Of a DNA stretch of 39,838 nt, positions 22,967-31,653 are shown piece after piece (positions within the stretch are counted from its first letter, which is position 1; the number at the start of each line of letters is the position of its first letter). The translations under genes were made by a program, and so were the position numbers. This DNA comes from CAZEER01 sp964511215 (GTDB taxonomy: Bacteria > Fidelibacterota > Marinisomatia > Marinisomatales > UBA1611), in assembly GCA_964511215.1 (NCBI GenBank), contig CAZEER010000012.1, positions 1 to 39,838 of the forward strand, read 5' to 3'. The notes beneath the pieces are model-generated. The model searched no databases and was not told the DNA's origin. It was given only the letters and a program-made list of their open reading frames with translations.

Positions 22967-23935
22967 ATGGAATTTCAGCATCCATTATATCTTCTTTTGC
23001 TATCAGTATTTCCTCTGTTAATTATTTGGTATAATCGATATGGGAATAAGTATGAAGGAGTATTTCGTATATCATCAATTGAATATATTTCAAAAGAAAT
23101 AATACAATCTGGTAAAAGAAAAAATCAATTTATAAAATTTTTTAATTTAGTTGTTATGTTTCTAATTATCATTGGGCTCTCTCGTCCTAGATTAGTTGAT
23201 AATCTAAAGAAAACCAATGTAGATGTTATTGACATAATTTTGGTTCTAGATATTAGCTCAAGTATGCTTGCGGATGATTTTAAACCAAACCGATTGGAAG
23301 TAGTAAAAAATACTGCTATTGATTTTGTCAATATAAGACAAGAAGATCGTATTGGAATTTTAGTTTTTGCCGGAGAATCATTCATTCAATGTCCTTTGAC
23401 AATTGACAAAAAGGTACTCAATTCACTGATTAAAGAAATTACTATTGCTTCGAAGGAATATGATGGCACTGCAATTGGGATGGCAATAGCAAATGGGACT
23501 AATCGTCTTAGAGATAGTAATGTTAAAAGTAAGGTGATGATTCTTTTGTCTGATGGTAGTAATAATGCAGGTGAAATTGACCCAAGGACTGCAGCCGAAC
23601 TTGCCAGTCAGTTCAATGTAAAAATATATACAATTGGTGCTGGCACTAATCAATCTTATACTAGAATTCCAGGTCGCGGTTTAATCCGTAATGAAATTGA
23701 TGAAGAAACTTTAAAATATATTGCAAATGTTACCGGAGGTCAATTTTTTAGGGCTACTAATGTTGAAGCACTTGAGTCGATATATGATAAGATTGATTTA
23801 TTAGAACGTTCCCAGATTGACATAAAGGAATATACTCAATATAAGGAACTTTATGGGTGGTTTTTGATTCCTGCTTTATTTTTATCATTAATTGTAGAAA
23901 CCATTAGACGTTTAGTTTTCAGGAGTAATATTTGA
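22967..23935 (+). CDS. batA: BatA-like von Willebrand factor A membrane protein
   Basis: 322 residues. Layout: membrane helix at residues 6-22 (HPLYLLLLSVFPLLIIW), a second at about 60-72, a vWA domain with the MIDAS metal site D95-x-S97-x-S99 (LDISSSM) and LLSDGSNNAG, and a C-terminal membrane helix (GWFLIPALFLSLIVE). BatA and BatB are paralogous in the Bacteroides aerotolerance operon, where they form membrane complexes whose exact role is unsettled; a MoxR ATPase is usually encoded nearby. Here the upstream neighbour is tatA, and a 115-base gap precedes batA, so a separate promoter is plausible. The stop shares one base with batB. Confidence 0.88.
   Translation: MEFQHPLYLLLLSVFPLLIIWYNRYGNKYEGVFRISSIEYISKEIIQSGKRKNQFIKFFNLVVMFLIIIGLSRPRLVDNLKKTNVDVIDIILVLDISSSMLADDFKPNRLEVVKNTAIDFVNIRQEDRIGILVFAGESFIQCPLTIDKKVLNSLIKEITIASKEYDGTAIGMAIANGTNRLRDSNVKSKVMILLSDGSNNAGEIDPRTAAELASQFNVKIYTIGAGTNQSYTRIPGRGLIRNEIDEETLKYIANVTGGQFFRATNVEALESIYDKIDLLERSQIDIKEYTQYKELYGWFLIPALFLSLIVETIRRLVFRSNI
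23921..23925 (+). promoter_or_regulatory. Ribosome-binding site of batB
   Basis: AGGAG lies 9 bases before the ATG at 23935, inside the end of batA. It favours 23935 over the TTG at 23932. Confidence 0.5.
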
Positions 23936-24936
23936 TGTCATTTCGGTTTCCAGAGGTATTGTTATTATTGATAATACAAATTGTAATTTGGTTGTTGTGG
24001 TATATGAAAAGTAAAAACCAAGGTAATATTTTCCCTAATGCATCTGAACAAGTAATTCTTTCAATTAATAGAAATATGAATTTGAATCTCATTAAATGGA
24101 AAAATAGATTATTTTTAATTGGTGTTGTTATATTAACCATTTCTGCATCTGGTCCCCAAATTGGCACTAGAGTGAGGCCTATTGAAAGAAAAGGTGTAGA
24201 TCTTGTGATAGCTTTAGATACCTCTATAAGTATGGATGCTAAGGATGTTGTTCCCTCAAGATTAGAAAAAGCGAAATTTGAGATTAGTAGATTAATTAAT
24301 AGTCTTAAAGGAGATCGAGTTGCAATAATAGTATTTGCTGGGTCAAGTCACTTATACCTTCCATTGACTACTGATTATGAGGCAGCGTTGCTATTTTTAA
24401 GAGAGATTGATACAGCTATGATTAAAACTCAAGGTACATCACTTAGCTCAGCGATGAATACTGCTCTTAATGCTTTTTCAGATGCATCTGATAAGTTTAA
24501 AGTGATGCTTATTATTTCAGATGGTGAAGACCATGAAGGAAAAGCAATAGATTTAGCTAAAAAAGTTGCTGATTTGGGGATGATGGTAAATACTGTAGGG
24601 GTAGGTTCAAAAGATGGCAGTTTGATACCTGTAAACAATGCAGGTAAAAACAAATCTAGTTATAAGCGTGATAATGATGGCATATTAATTACTTCGACAC
24701 TTAATGAAGTTGTTTTAAAAGAAATTGCATTAGCGGGACAGGGAAGTTACTTTTGGTTCGGAAATAGCCAAGATACATATTTTGAAATTGCTGAAGCGAT
24801 TCAAAATATGGAGAAAAAAATAATTACAACTCATGAATATTTTGAGTTTGAAGATCGTTACCAGTTATTTGCATTATTAGCTTTAATTTTATTTATGATT
24901 GCTTTTGTCATCCCAACTCGCAAGAACATTAAATAA
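23935..24936 (+). CDS. batB: BatB-like von Willebrand factor A membrane protein
   Basis: 333 residues, parallel to BatA in layout: an N-terminal helix (VLLLLIIQIVIWLLWYM), a second at about 59-72, the vWA domain with D95-x-S97-x-S99 (LDTSISM) and ISDGEDHEGKA, and a C-terminal helix (LFALLALILFMIAFVIP). The MIDAS Asp falls at the same residue number as in the upstream protein, which fits an ancient duplication. Between the vWA core and the final helix lies an extra loop (PVNNAGKNKSSYKRDNDG) that is usual for BatB. The TAA shares one base with batC. Confidence 0.88.
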   Translation: MSFRFPEVLLLLIIQIVIWLLWYMKSKNQGNIFPNASEQVILSINRNMNLNLIKWKNRLFLIGVVILTISASGPQIGTRVRPIERKGVDLVIALDTSISMDAKDVVPSRLEKAKFEISRLINSLKGDRVAIIVFAGSSHLYLPLTTDYEAALLFLREIDTAMIKTQGTSLSSAMNTALNAFSDASDKFKVMLIISDGEDHEGKAIDLAKKVADLGMMVNTVGVGSKDGSLIPVNNAGKNKSSYKRDNDGILITSTLNEVVLKEIALAGQGSYFWFGNSQDTYFEIAEAIQNMEKKIITTHEYFEFEDRYQLFALLALILFMIAFVIPTRKNIK

Positions 24937-25734
24937 TGACTTATTCTTTAATTAGTCTACTTATTTTTAATTTACTTTTTGCACAAGATAAAGGTTTAGA
25001 AGCATTTAATGATGGGAGATTTAATGATGCAAAATATTATTATGAAAATATTCTAAAAAGTAGAAGTGATGATTCATCTGCAAAATTTGGATTAGGTGTA
25101 ACAGCTTATGAACAAAAACAAATGGATGATGCATTAAAAATCCTAAATGATATGAAAAACTCAAGCGATTTAATATTATCGTCTAAAGCATATTTTAATA
25201 TTGGTAATATTTTAAATGAGCAACAAAAATATGAAGAGAGTATAGGCTTTTATAAAAAGGCAATTGAACTAGATCCTAATGATAAAGATGCAAAAATTAA
25301 CTTTGAACTTTTAAAGAAGCTTATACAAAAACAGAATCAAGATGAGCAGAATCAAGATGAGCAGAATCAAGATGAGCAGAATCAAGNNNNNNNNNNNNNN
25401 NNNNNNNNNNNNNNNNNNNNNNNNNNNNNNNNNNNNNNNNNNNNNNNNNNNNNNNNNNNNNNNNNNNNNNNNNNNNNNNNNNNNNNAAGATGAGCAGAAT
25501 CAAGATGAGCAGAATCAAGATGAGCAGAATCAAGATGAGCACAATCAAGATGAGCAGAATCAAGATCATCAGAAAGATCAAAAGTCAAATAAATCAATAG
25601 ACAATGATGGGAAAAAAACTGATAATCTGATTCAAGCAGAAGCAATATTAGATGCTTTACGAGATCAAGAACAAATAAATCAAAAACGAAAAATAAATAA
25701 ATTAAAAACACGTAGATTAGAAAAAGATTGGTGA
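24936..25734 (+). CDS. batC: BatC-like TPR protein, interrupted by an assembly gap
   Basis: The N-terminal part has a signal peptide (MTYSLISLLIFNLLFAQ) and TPR repeats (residues about 17-125; AYFNIGNILNEQQKYEESIG and AIELDPNDKDAKINFELL are typical). It then enters a repeat of the pentapeptide NQDEQ, which runs into 100 Ns at 25387-25486 and resumes on the other side, ending with ILDALRDQEQINQKRK and LEKDW, the usual BatC C-terminus. The two sides are in different frames only because the N-run has a placeholder length: the frames agree if the true gap is a multiple of 3. The gene is therefore most likely intact in the organism. It overlaps batD by 4 bases (GTGA). Confidence 0.82.
25335..25572 (+). 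repeat. 15-base tandem repeat (minisatellite) inside batC, spanning the gap
   Basis: The unit is AATCAAGATGAGCAG, encoding Asn-Gln-Asp-Glu-Gln. Left of the gap there are three exact copies (25335-25379) and 7 bases of a fourth. Right of it there are 11 bases of a unit, then copies at 25498, 25513, 25528 (one G to C change), 25543, and a decayed copy at 25558. The unit length is a multiple of 3, so copy-number change keeps the frame. Confidence 0.97.
25387..25486. other. Assembly gap (100 N)
   Basis: Exactly 100 N, the customary placeholder for a scaffold join of unknown size. Both edges lie in the same 15-base repeat. If the array is regular, the missing length should be 12 plus a multiple of 15, which 100 is not, so the run does not represent true length. 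Confidence 0.98.
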
Positions 25735-27449
25735 AGTTTTATATAAAATATTTTATGGTAATATCTATGATCTTTTCACAGTCAGTACAGATATCTGTTG
25801 ATAAGAATAGATTGGAAGAAGGAGATCTATTAACCTTAAGTATAGAAGTTAAGGGGAGTGAGGATTTTGCCAAGGTGGATTTAAATCCACTTAATAATGA
25901 TTTTGATATACTAAGTGGTCCCTCACAACAGACGAATATTCAATGGATCAATGGTAGTATGACTAGTGCCAAAACATTAACTTGGACTTTATCACCAAAG
26001 CGTGGTGGTAATCTTGTTATACCAGCTTTAAATGGAACCGTAGGGAGTAAAAAATTTCAAGGTAAAATTATCCCTATCCAGGTAGCTGGGAATAGTAATA
26101 CAGTTGATGAGTCTATCTTTATAATTGCAGAATTAGATAATGATGAAGTGTATTTAGGTGAGCAAATTACTTTAACATATAAATTATTTAAACAAAACAA
26201 CCTAAATATTGCAGGTATTGATCAATTCCAAATGCCGGATTTTAAAGGATTTTGGGTAGAAGAGTTACACACTCCCCAGCGTTTGCAATATCAAACCCAG
26301 CAAATAACGTTAAATGGGTTGAAATATCAAGTAGCTAATCTTGGTCAGAGAGCCTTATTCCCTATACCATCGGATAATCATAAAATTCCATCAGTAACAG
26401 TTAAAACTCAGCTTGAGATAAAGAGAAAGAAAAAACGAAGAGATCCATTTTTTGATCCATTTTTTGACAATTTTTTTTCTGAGACACAAACCAAAATTCT
26501 AAGATCAAAAGAAAAAAATATAGTAATTAAAACTTTCCCTGAACCTCGCCCATTTGATTTTAATGGAGCTGTTGGAGAATTTAATATATCTGCAAATACT
26601 GATCGTGATGAAGCAAAAGTAAATGATGGTCTCACGTTAAGTATCTTATTAAAAGGGAGTGGCAATCTTGGTCTTTTCTCATTACCAGAAATTAAGTTTC
26701 CAGAAGGTATAGAAGCCTTTCCACCAACTGAGAATTTTAAAAAAGATGTATTTCGAAATGAGTTAACGGGTTCACATGTTTGGGAATATATTCTAATACC
26801 GAGACAAGCAGGTAAAATTACCATTCCTCGCATGCAAATGTCCTACTTTAATCCACAATCCTCTTCATGGGTACGTATCAAAACAGAACCATTGGTTTTA
26901 AATATATTACCAGATAATAAAGAAAAATCATTTAATTCGGGACTGACAAAACGCGAAATAAAATTAATAGGACAAGATATTAGGTTTATAAAAACAACAC
27001 TTAAAAAAAAGTGGAATCCAGAAAATTACCGGATTAAAATTTCCCTTGTGATATATTTTTCATCCGTCTTTATTTTTATGCTCCCAATATTTTTATCAAA
27101 GTTTTCTCGATATAGAATACTAACTAAAGAAGATCGAAAAATTCGAGGTGCCTATAAAACGAGTATTAGATTATTGAATAAAACAAATAATAAACCGTTT
27201 GATATTTCAATCATTGCCTTATATTCTTTCCTAGAAAAAAAATTACTTTTAAAAACACATAATCTTGACCCTTTAAGCGTAGAAAAATTATTGGAAGGTA
27301 GAGTTAATCCACAATTAATAAACGATGTGATGAATATTATACAAATATGCGACGCTGGAAAATATTCTCCAGAGAGTAACTTAAAGGATAAAAAAATTAT
27401 AGATGAAATGAAAAAAATATTATCTTCTTTAGAAAAAGAATTGAAATGA
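25731..27449 (+). CDS. batD: BatD-like protein
   Basis: 572 residues. A signal peptide (IKYFMVISMIFSQ) leads to several beta-sandwich domains (QISVDKNRLEEGDLLTLSIEVKG is the usual BatD opening; VYLGEQITLTYKLF starts a second one). The aromatic-acidic motif DPFFDPFFDNFFSE at about residues 240-253 is characteristic of BatD. A membrane helix at about 438-458 (VIYFSSVFIFMLPIFL) is followed by a cytoplasmic helical tail. BatD is thought to be the periplasmic partner of BatA/BatB. The GTG at 25731 overlaps the batC stop as GTGA; a TTG at 25728 is possible but less typical. Confidence 0.87.
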   Translation: MKFYIKYFMVISMIFSQSVQISVDKNRLEEGDLLTLSIEVKGSEDFAKVDLNPLNNDFDILSGPSQQTNIQWINGSMTSAKTLTWTLSPKRGGNLVIPALNGTVGSKKFQGKIIPIQVAGNSNTVDESIFIIAELDNDEVYLGEQITLTYKLFKQNNLNIAGIDQFQMPDFKGFWVEELHTPQRLQYQTQQITLNGLKYQVANLGQRALFPIPSDNHKIPSVTVKTQLEIKRKKKRRDPFFDPFFDNFFSETQTKILRSKEKNIVIKTFPEPRPFDFNGAVGEFNISANTDRDEAKVNDGLTLSILLKGSGNLGLFSLPEIKFPEGIEAFPPTENFKKDVFRNELTGSHVWEYILIPRQAGKITIPRMQMSYFNPQSSSWVRIKTEPLVLNILPDNKEKSFNSGLTKREIKLIGQDIRFIKTTLKKKWNPENYRIKISLVIYFSSVFIFMLPIFLSKFSRYRILTKEDRKIRGAYKTSIRLLNKTNNKPFDISIIALYSFLEKKLLLKTHNLDPLSVEKLLEGRVNPQLINDVMNIIQICDAGKYSPESNLKDKKIIDEMKKILSSLEKELK

Positions 27450-28192
27450 AAAAAATTATTTACATTTTATTTATGCCTTCAATGATATTTTGCGATATTT
27501 ATCAAGACTTACTTGCTGAAGGTAATAAAGCAATGATTAATGAAAAATATGAGGAAGCAATTACAGTATATGAATCAATCTTAGAACTAGGGAATGAAAA
27601 TAGTGATCTTTATTATAATTTGGGTAATGCCTATTATCGATTGCATTATATTGGACAGGCAATTTGGGCTTATATGAACGCATTAAGGTTAAGCCCAAGA
27701 GATAGAGATATATATCACAACCTATCAGTTGCCAAAGCTAAAAGGATTGATCGTATTGATATGCCAGAAAGTGTTTTTATTTTAAAATTATATAGATTTA
27801 TAAAAGCATACTTCACAATAGGTGAATGGATCTTGCTGTCAAGTATTCTAGTACTAATTCAAGCAATTATAGGAATTAATTTTAGATTAGGTTTTCAAAA
27901 GAATACTATGTTAAAAATAATATTAACTGCTTTTGTAACAATCACGATTTCTACCCATTGTATTGTGTTTGATAAATATTTTCAAAAAAAACAACAAAAT
28001 TCTGGGGTTGTAATTGCAAACGGTGTTGATGCATATTCAAGACCCTTCTATGGGAAAAACACTGTTTTATTTAAAATTAATGAAGGTAGTATTGTTGATA
28101 TTTCTAATATTCAAAAAGACTGGTTGGAGATTATATTAATTGATGGTAAAAAAGGATGGGTAATATTAGAATCAATTCGAGCCTTAAAATGA
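27446..28192 (+). CDS. batE: BatE-like TPR and SH3 membrane protein
   Basis: 248 residues. A signal-like N-terminus (IIYILFMPSMIFCDIYQDLL) precedes TPR motifs (about 25-95; SDLYYNLGNAYYRLHYIGQA, ALRLSPRDRDIYHNLSVAKA). Two membrane helices follow (WILLSSILVLIQAIIGI; LKIILTAFVTITISTHCIV), then a bacterial SH3-like domain (about 185-248; IVDISNIQKDWLEIILIDG, KGWVILESI). This order is the hallmark of BatE. It starts 4 bases inside batD (ATGA) and overlaps the SPOR-domain gene by 4, so the operon continues past batE. Confidence 0.87.
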   Translation: MKKIIYILFMPSMIFCDIYQDLLAEGNKAMINEKYEEAITVYESILELGNENSDLYYNLGNAYYRLHYIGQAIWAYMNALRLSPRDRDIYHNLSVAKAKRIDRIDMPESVFILKLYRFIKAYFTIGEWILLSSILVLIQAIIGINFRLGFQKNTMLKIILTAFVTITISTHCIVFDKYFQKKQQNSGVVIANGVDAYSRPFYGKNTVLFKINEGSIVDISNIQKDWLEIILIDGKKGWVILESIRALK

Positions 28193-28632
28193 TAAAACTA
28201 TCTATAATTACATTATTGAATATACTATATGGACAAGATTCACTTTTTTGGTTTGATATGAATACTGTTAAAGATCCAATACCCCAAAGCCCAAAGGTTC
28301 TAGATGAAATTTTTGGAATATCCCAACTGAATATTCTTGATTCTTTAGGCAATATGCGGAAAAAGTCTAGAACTGGTTATAGACTCCAGATCTATGAATC
28401 ATCATCTGTTGATGAAGCAAACAGAAAATTAAAAAAGTATAAAAAGGTTTTACCCGATTCTATTTATCTAATTTTTGAGGCACCCTTATATAAGATTCGC
28501 TATGGTAATTTTATTGATAAGAATAATGCAGAGGATGTCAAAACGCAATTACAAAAGAAAGGATATAAAAATATTTGGATTGTTAGAAGTAGAATCCTAT
28601 ACGATAGTTTGAAAAAAGAAAAGATATTTTAA
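28189..28632 (+). CDS. Exported SPOR-domain protein
   Basis: 147 residues. A short signal peptide (MIKLSIITLLNILYGQ) precedes a linker rich in Pro and Ser and a SPOR domain (about 62-135; SRTGYRLQIYESSSVDEANR, then LIFEAPLYKIRYGNF, the 'x-Y-r-V-r-v-G' strand). SPOR domains bind glycan strands stripped of peptides, found at division sites. The start at 28189 (ATGA overlap with batE) is chosen over an ATG at 28156 because only the later one begins with a signal peptide. Its position ties the Bat complex to peptidoglycan, but that is inference. Confidence 0.82.
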   Translation: MIKLSIITLLNILYGQDSLFWFDMNTVKDPIPQSPKVLDEIFGISQLNILDSLGNMRKKSRTGYRLQIYESSSVDEANRKLKKYKKVLPDSIYLIFEAPLYKIRYGNFIDKNNAEDVKTQLQKKGYKNIWIVRSRILYDSLKKEKIF

Positions 28633-28636
28633 GAAC

Positions 28637-29359
28637 ATGGCAGGTCATAGTAAATGGGCAAATATTAGACATCGTAAAGGTGCGCAAGATAAAAAACGAG
28701 GTAAAATATTTACTAAAATAATAAAAGAGATTACTATTTCCTCTCGTCTTGGCGGTGGAGCAATAGACTCGAATCCAAGATTGAGAAAAGCAATATCTAA
28801 TGCAAAATCTAATAATATGCCAGCAGATAAAATAGATAGGGCAATTAAGAAAGGTTCAGGTGAATTAGCAGGTGTAGTATATGATGAAATAACTTATGAA
28901 GGTTATGGTCCTTATGGAGTAGCTATAATGATGGATATTATAACAGATAATAAAAACAGATCTGTTGCTGAGATTAGAAACTTACTTTCAAAATATGGTG
29001 GTAACCTTGGGGAAACTGGAAGTGTCTCATGGATGTTTGATAAACAGGGACAGATTATAATTTCTGCAGAAGGATATAATGAAGATACTTTTTTGGAAAG
29101 TGTCATGGAAGTTGGAGCCATAGATTTCAAAAGAGATAATGATATTTTTATTCTGGAAACAACACCAGAAACTTTATTGGAAATTAGAAATAGTTTAGAA
29201 AGAGATGGATTTCATATTTTATCAGCAGAAATTGAGATGGTTGCAAAATCATTGCAGAAATTGGATCCTAATCAAACAGAAACTATTATAAAACTTTTTG
29301 ATAAGTTAGAAGATAATGATGATGTTAATAAACTTTATTCGAATATTGATTTTGTATAA
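28637..29359 (+). CDS. yebC: YebC/PmpR-family protein
   Basis: 240 residues. The N-terminus MAGHSKWANIRHRKGAQDKK is diagnostic, with IFTKIIKEI, the NMPADKIDRAIKKGSGE segment and the three-domain acidic C-terminus (GAIDFKRDNDIFILETTP). These proteins were described as DNA-binding regulators; recent work on the family links members to relief of ribosome stalling at proline runs. It is the first gene of the common yebC-ruvC-ruvA order. Confidence 0.96.
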   Translation: MAGHSKWANIRHRKGAQDKKRGKIFTKIIKEITISSRLGGGAIDSNPRLRKAISNAKSNNMPADKIDRAIKKGSGELAGVVYDEITYEGYGPYGVAIMMDIITDNKNRSVAEIRNLLSKYGGNLGETGSVSWMFDKQGQIIISAEGYNEDTFLESVMEVGAIDFKRDNDIFILETTPETLLEIRNSLERDGFHILSAEIEMVAKSLQKLDPNQTETIIKLFDKLEDNDDVNKLYSNIDFV

Positions 29360-29383
29360 ATTATACTATAACGAGATACCTAA

Positions 29384-29860
29384 GTGAAAGTGCTAAGTGT
29401 TGATCCAGGTTTAGGAATTACAGGATTTTCAATACTAGATACAGAAAAAAATCAAACTAATTTACTTGCATATGGTACAATTAAATCAAATTCGAAAGAC
29501 TCTCTTTCAAAACGTTTAAATTATATTTTTGAAGAAATGAATAAGATTGTAAATCAGTTTTTGCCTGATGTCTTAGCAATTGAAGACGCATTTTATAGTA
29601 AAAATATAAAATCAGCCATGCTACTTGGGCAAGCTCGTGGATCAGTAATTCTGTCAGCCGCACAGGCAGATATTCCAGTATATGAATTTGCTCCTAGAAA
29701 GGTAAAAATGTCTGTTTGTGGAAATGGAGCCGCAACTAAAGAACAGGTTTCATTTATGGTAGGTAAAATTTTAAAATTAGAAGAACCACCTAAATATTTA
29801 GATATATCGGATGCAATTGCTGTAGGAATATGTTTTATTAATCAGAAAAAATTTTCATGA
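29384..29860 (+). CDS. ruvC: Holliday junction resolvase RuvC
   Basis: 158 residues. RuvC cuts four-way junctions during recombination repair. The four catalytic acids are D7 (SVDPGLGITGF), E67 (AIEDAFYSKN), D140 and D143 (LDISDAIAV). The start is a GTG at 29384, 24 bases after yebC. The stop overlaps ruvA by 4 bases (ATGA), the usual coupling. Confidence 0.97.
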   Translation: MKVLSVDPGLGITGFSILDTEKNQTNLLAYGTIKSNSKDSLSKRLNYIFEEMNKIVNQFLPDVLAIEDAFYSKNIKSAMLLGQARGSVILSAAQADIPVYEFAPRKVKMSVCGNGAATKEQVSFMVGKILKLEEPPKYLDISDAIAVGICFINQKKFS

Positions 29861-30453
29861 TTGATCACTTAGTAGGTATAATTGAAGAGAAAACACCTTC
29901 ATACACTGTTATATATTTAGGTGGGATAGGTTGCAAAATCCAGATGTCAATAAATTGTTTGGAATCACTACCTCTTGTTGGTGAGAAAGTAAAAATTCTA
30001 ACTTATCTTCATGTTAAAGAAGACATATTGGACCTTTATGGATTTGTCAATACTATGGAACGAAACACCTTTCATGATTTAATCTCGATAAGTGGTATTG
30101 GGCCAAAACTAGCCCTTACAATATTATCTGGTATGGATGCAGAAAAATTAAAAGAAAGTATTATTTCAGGTGACGTAGTTTCTCTTATTCGCATACCAGG
30201 AGTTGGTTCAAAGACTGCAAAACGTATTATTATAGAACTTAAAGATAAATTTGATACCTCTATTGATTCTACACTTGGTTTTAATGAGGAAGGACCTGAT
30301 TCACAAATGTATAGTGATGTATTAAATGCATTATTGGCTCTCGGTTATAAATCAAACTATGCACAAAAGGCATGTAGAACTCTTCAAAAAAATGGAGAGC
30401 TAAATGGAGAGTTGGAATCAGTTATTAAAAAAGCTCTAAAAGAATTAGTCTAG
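29857..30453 (+). CDS. ruvA: Holliday junction branch migration protein RuvA
   Basis: 198 residues. RuvA holds the four-way junction and loads RuvB. The N-terminal OB domain (IDHLVGIIEEKTPSYTVIYL), two helix-hairpin-helix motifs (LISISGIGPKLALTILSG; LIRIPGVGSKTAKRIIIELKDK) and the C-terminal RuvB-binding helical domain (DVLNALLALGYK) are present. The usual third gene, ruvB, is absent from the window; an aminotransferase begins 2 bases after ruvA. Confidence 0.97.
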   Translation: MIDHLVGIIEEKTPSYTVIYLGGIGCKIQMSINCLESLPLVGEKVKILTYLHVKEDILDLYGFVNTMERNTFHDLISISGIGPKLALTILSGMDAEKLKESIISGDVVSLIRIPGVGSKTAKRIIIELKDKFDTSIDSTLGFNEEGPDSQMYSDVLNALLALGYKSNYAQKACRTLQKNGELNGELESVIKKALKELV

Positions 30454-30455
30454 TT

Positions 30456-31652
30456 ATGATTTTCAATAAAAAACTTAACAAATTAGGAACTGAAACTGCT
30501 TTTGCAGTTTCTTCAGAATCTAAATTGTGGGAAGAAAAAGGAAATAAAATTTACCCCTTTCATCTTGGTGATATAAACATGCAAACGCCAAAAATCATAC
30601 GTGATGCAACTAATCGATATATGAATGATAATAAAAATGGATACTGTGCTTCTGAGGGAATAACAGAGTTAAGGCAAGCTCTGGCTTATGATGTTGGTTT
30701 AAAAAGAAATGTATTATATGACATGGATAATGTTGTTATTCAACCAGGTGGAAAACCAACGATTTGGAAGTTTCTAGCAACAGTAATGAATAAAGGTGAT
30801 GAAGTATTATATCCTAACCCAGGATATCCAATTTATGAATCACAGATTCGATATCAAGGAGGTATACCGATACCTTATGGTTTTAATGAAACAAAATCTG
30901 GTTTTGAAATCAATTTGGAAATGTTATCAAAATGTATAACAAAAAATACAACAGTATTGATCTACAATAATTATCAAAACCCACTTAGTGCTTCTTCTAG
31001 TGCTAGTGAGATGCAAGCATTAGCAGAACTTGCAATTAATAATGATCTTTGGGTTTTAAGTGATGATGCATATTATGAGATTCGTTACACAAATGATAAA
31101 GCAAGGTCCATAGTAAGTATACCAGGTTTGAGAGAGAGAACGGTTATATTATATACATTTTCGAAAAGATTTGCTATGACGGGGTGGAGGATAGGTGCAT
31201 CCATTGGGCCAAAAAAACTAATTAAACAAATTGCAAGATTTAATATTAATGATGAATCATGCACAAATCATTTTATACAGCATGCCTTGGCCGATATTAT
31301 AAAAAATGAAAATACAGGTGCAGAAAAAATTCTGGATATTTTAAGAAAAAGAAGAGATATCTGTGTAGATGGTTTGAATAATATTGATGGTATTAATTTG
31401 CCTACGCCAGATAGTACCTTTTATCTTTTTCCAAATGTAACTAAAGTAATGCAAAATAAAGGTTATTCTGATCTTGACCAATTTAGAATTGATGCAATGA
31501 AGGCAACTGGTGTTTCATTTTGCACACGACATCATTTTGGGACAGTATACAATAATGAGAAAGATCATTATATTCGTCTTGCATATTCAGGTATTAATGA
31601 AGAGGATATTTCAGAAGGATTAAAACGATTTAAAGATTGGATTGAAAATTAA
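30456..31652 (+). CDS. Class I/II PLP-dependent aminotransferase
   Basis: 398 residues. A fold-type I aminotransferase of the AspC/alanine-transaminase-like branch: NGYCASEGITELRQALA, YPNPGYPIYESQIRYQGG, YNNYQNPLSAS where family members usually have NNPxNPTG, SDDAYYEI, and SKRFAMTGWRIG with the PLP lysine K237. The C-terminal Arg that binds the substrate carboxylate is seen in HYIRLAYSG. Substrate choice (aspartate, alanine, or another) cannot be read safely. It is one base upstream of gcvT, so a link to amino-acid or one-carbon metabolism is possible. Confidence 0.9.
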   Translation: MIFNKKLNKLGTETAFAVSSESKLWEEKGNKIYPFHLGDINMQTPKIIRDATNRYMNDNKNGYCASEGITELRQALAYDVGLKRNVLYDMDNVVIQPGGKPTIWKFLATVMNKGDEVLYPNPGYPIYESQIRYQGGIPIPYGFNETKSGFEINLEMLSKCITKNTTVLIYNNYQNPLSASSSASEMQALAELAINNDLWVLSDDAYYEIRYTNDKARSIVSIPGLRERTVILYTFSKRFAMTGWRIGASIGPKKLIKQIARFNINDESCTNHFIQHALADIIKNENTGAEKILDILRKRRDICVDGLNNIDGINLPTPDSTFYLFPNVTKVMQNKGYSDLDQFRIDAMKATGVSFCTRHHFGTVYNNEKDHYIRLAYSGINEEDISEGLKRFKDWIEN

Positions 31653-31653
31653 T

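Noticed and set aside
25335..25572. Repeat array considered as a CRISPR
   Set aside because: The units are 15 bases and directly adjacent without spacers, and they continue the batC reading frame.
25387..25734. batC read as a frameshifted pseudogene or as two separate genes
   Set aside because: The frame change comes only from the arbitrary 100-N placeholder; repeat phase and protein endings on both sides fit one gene.
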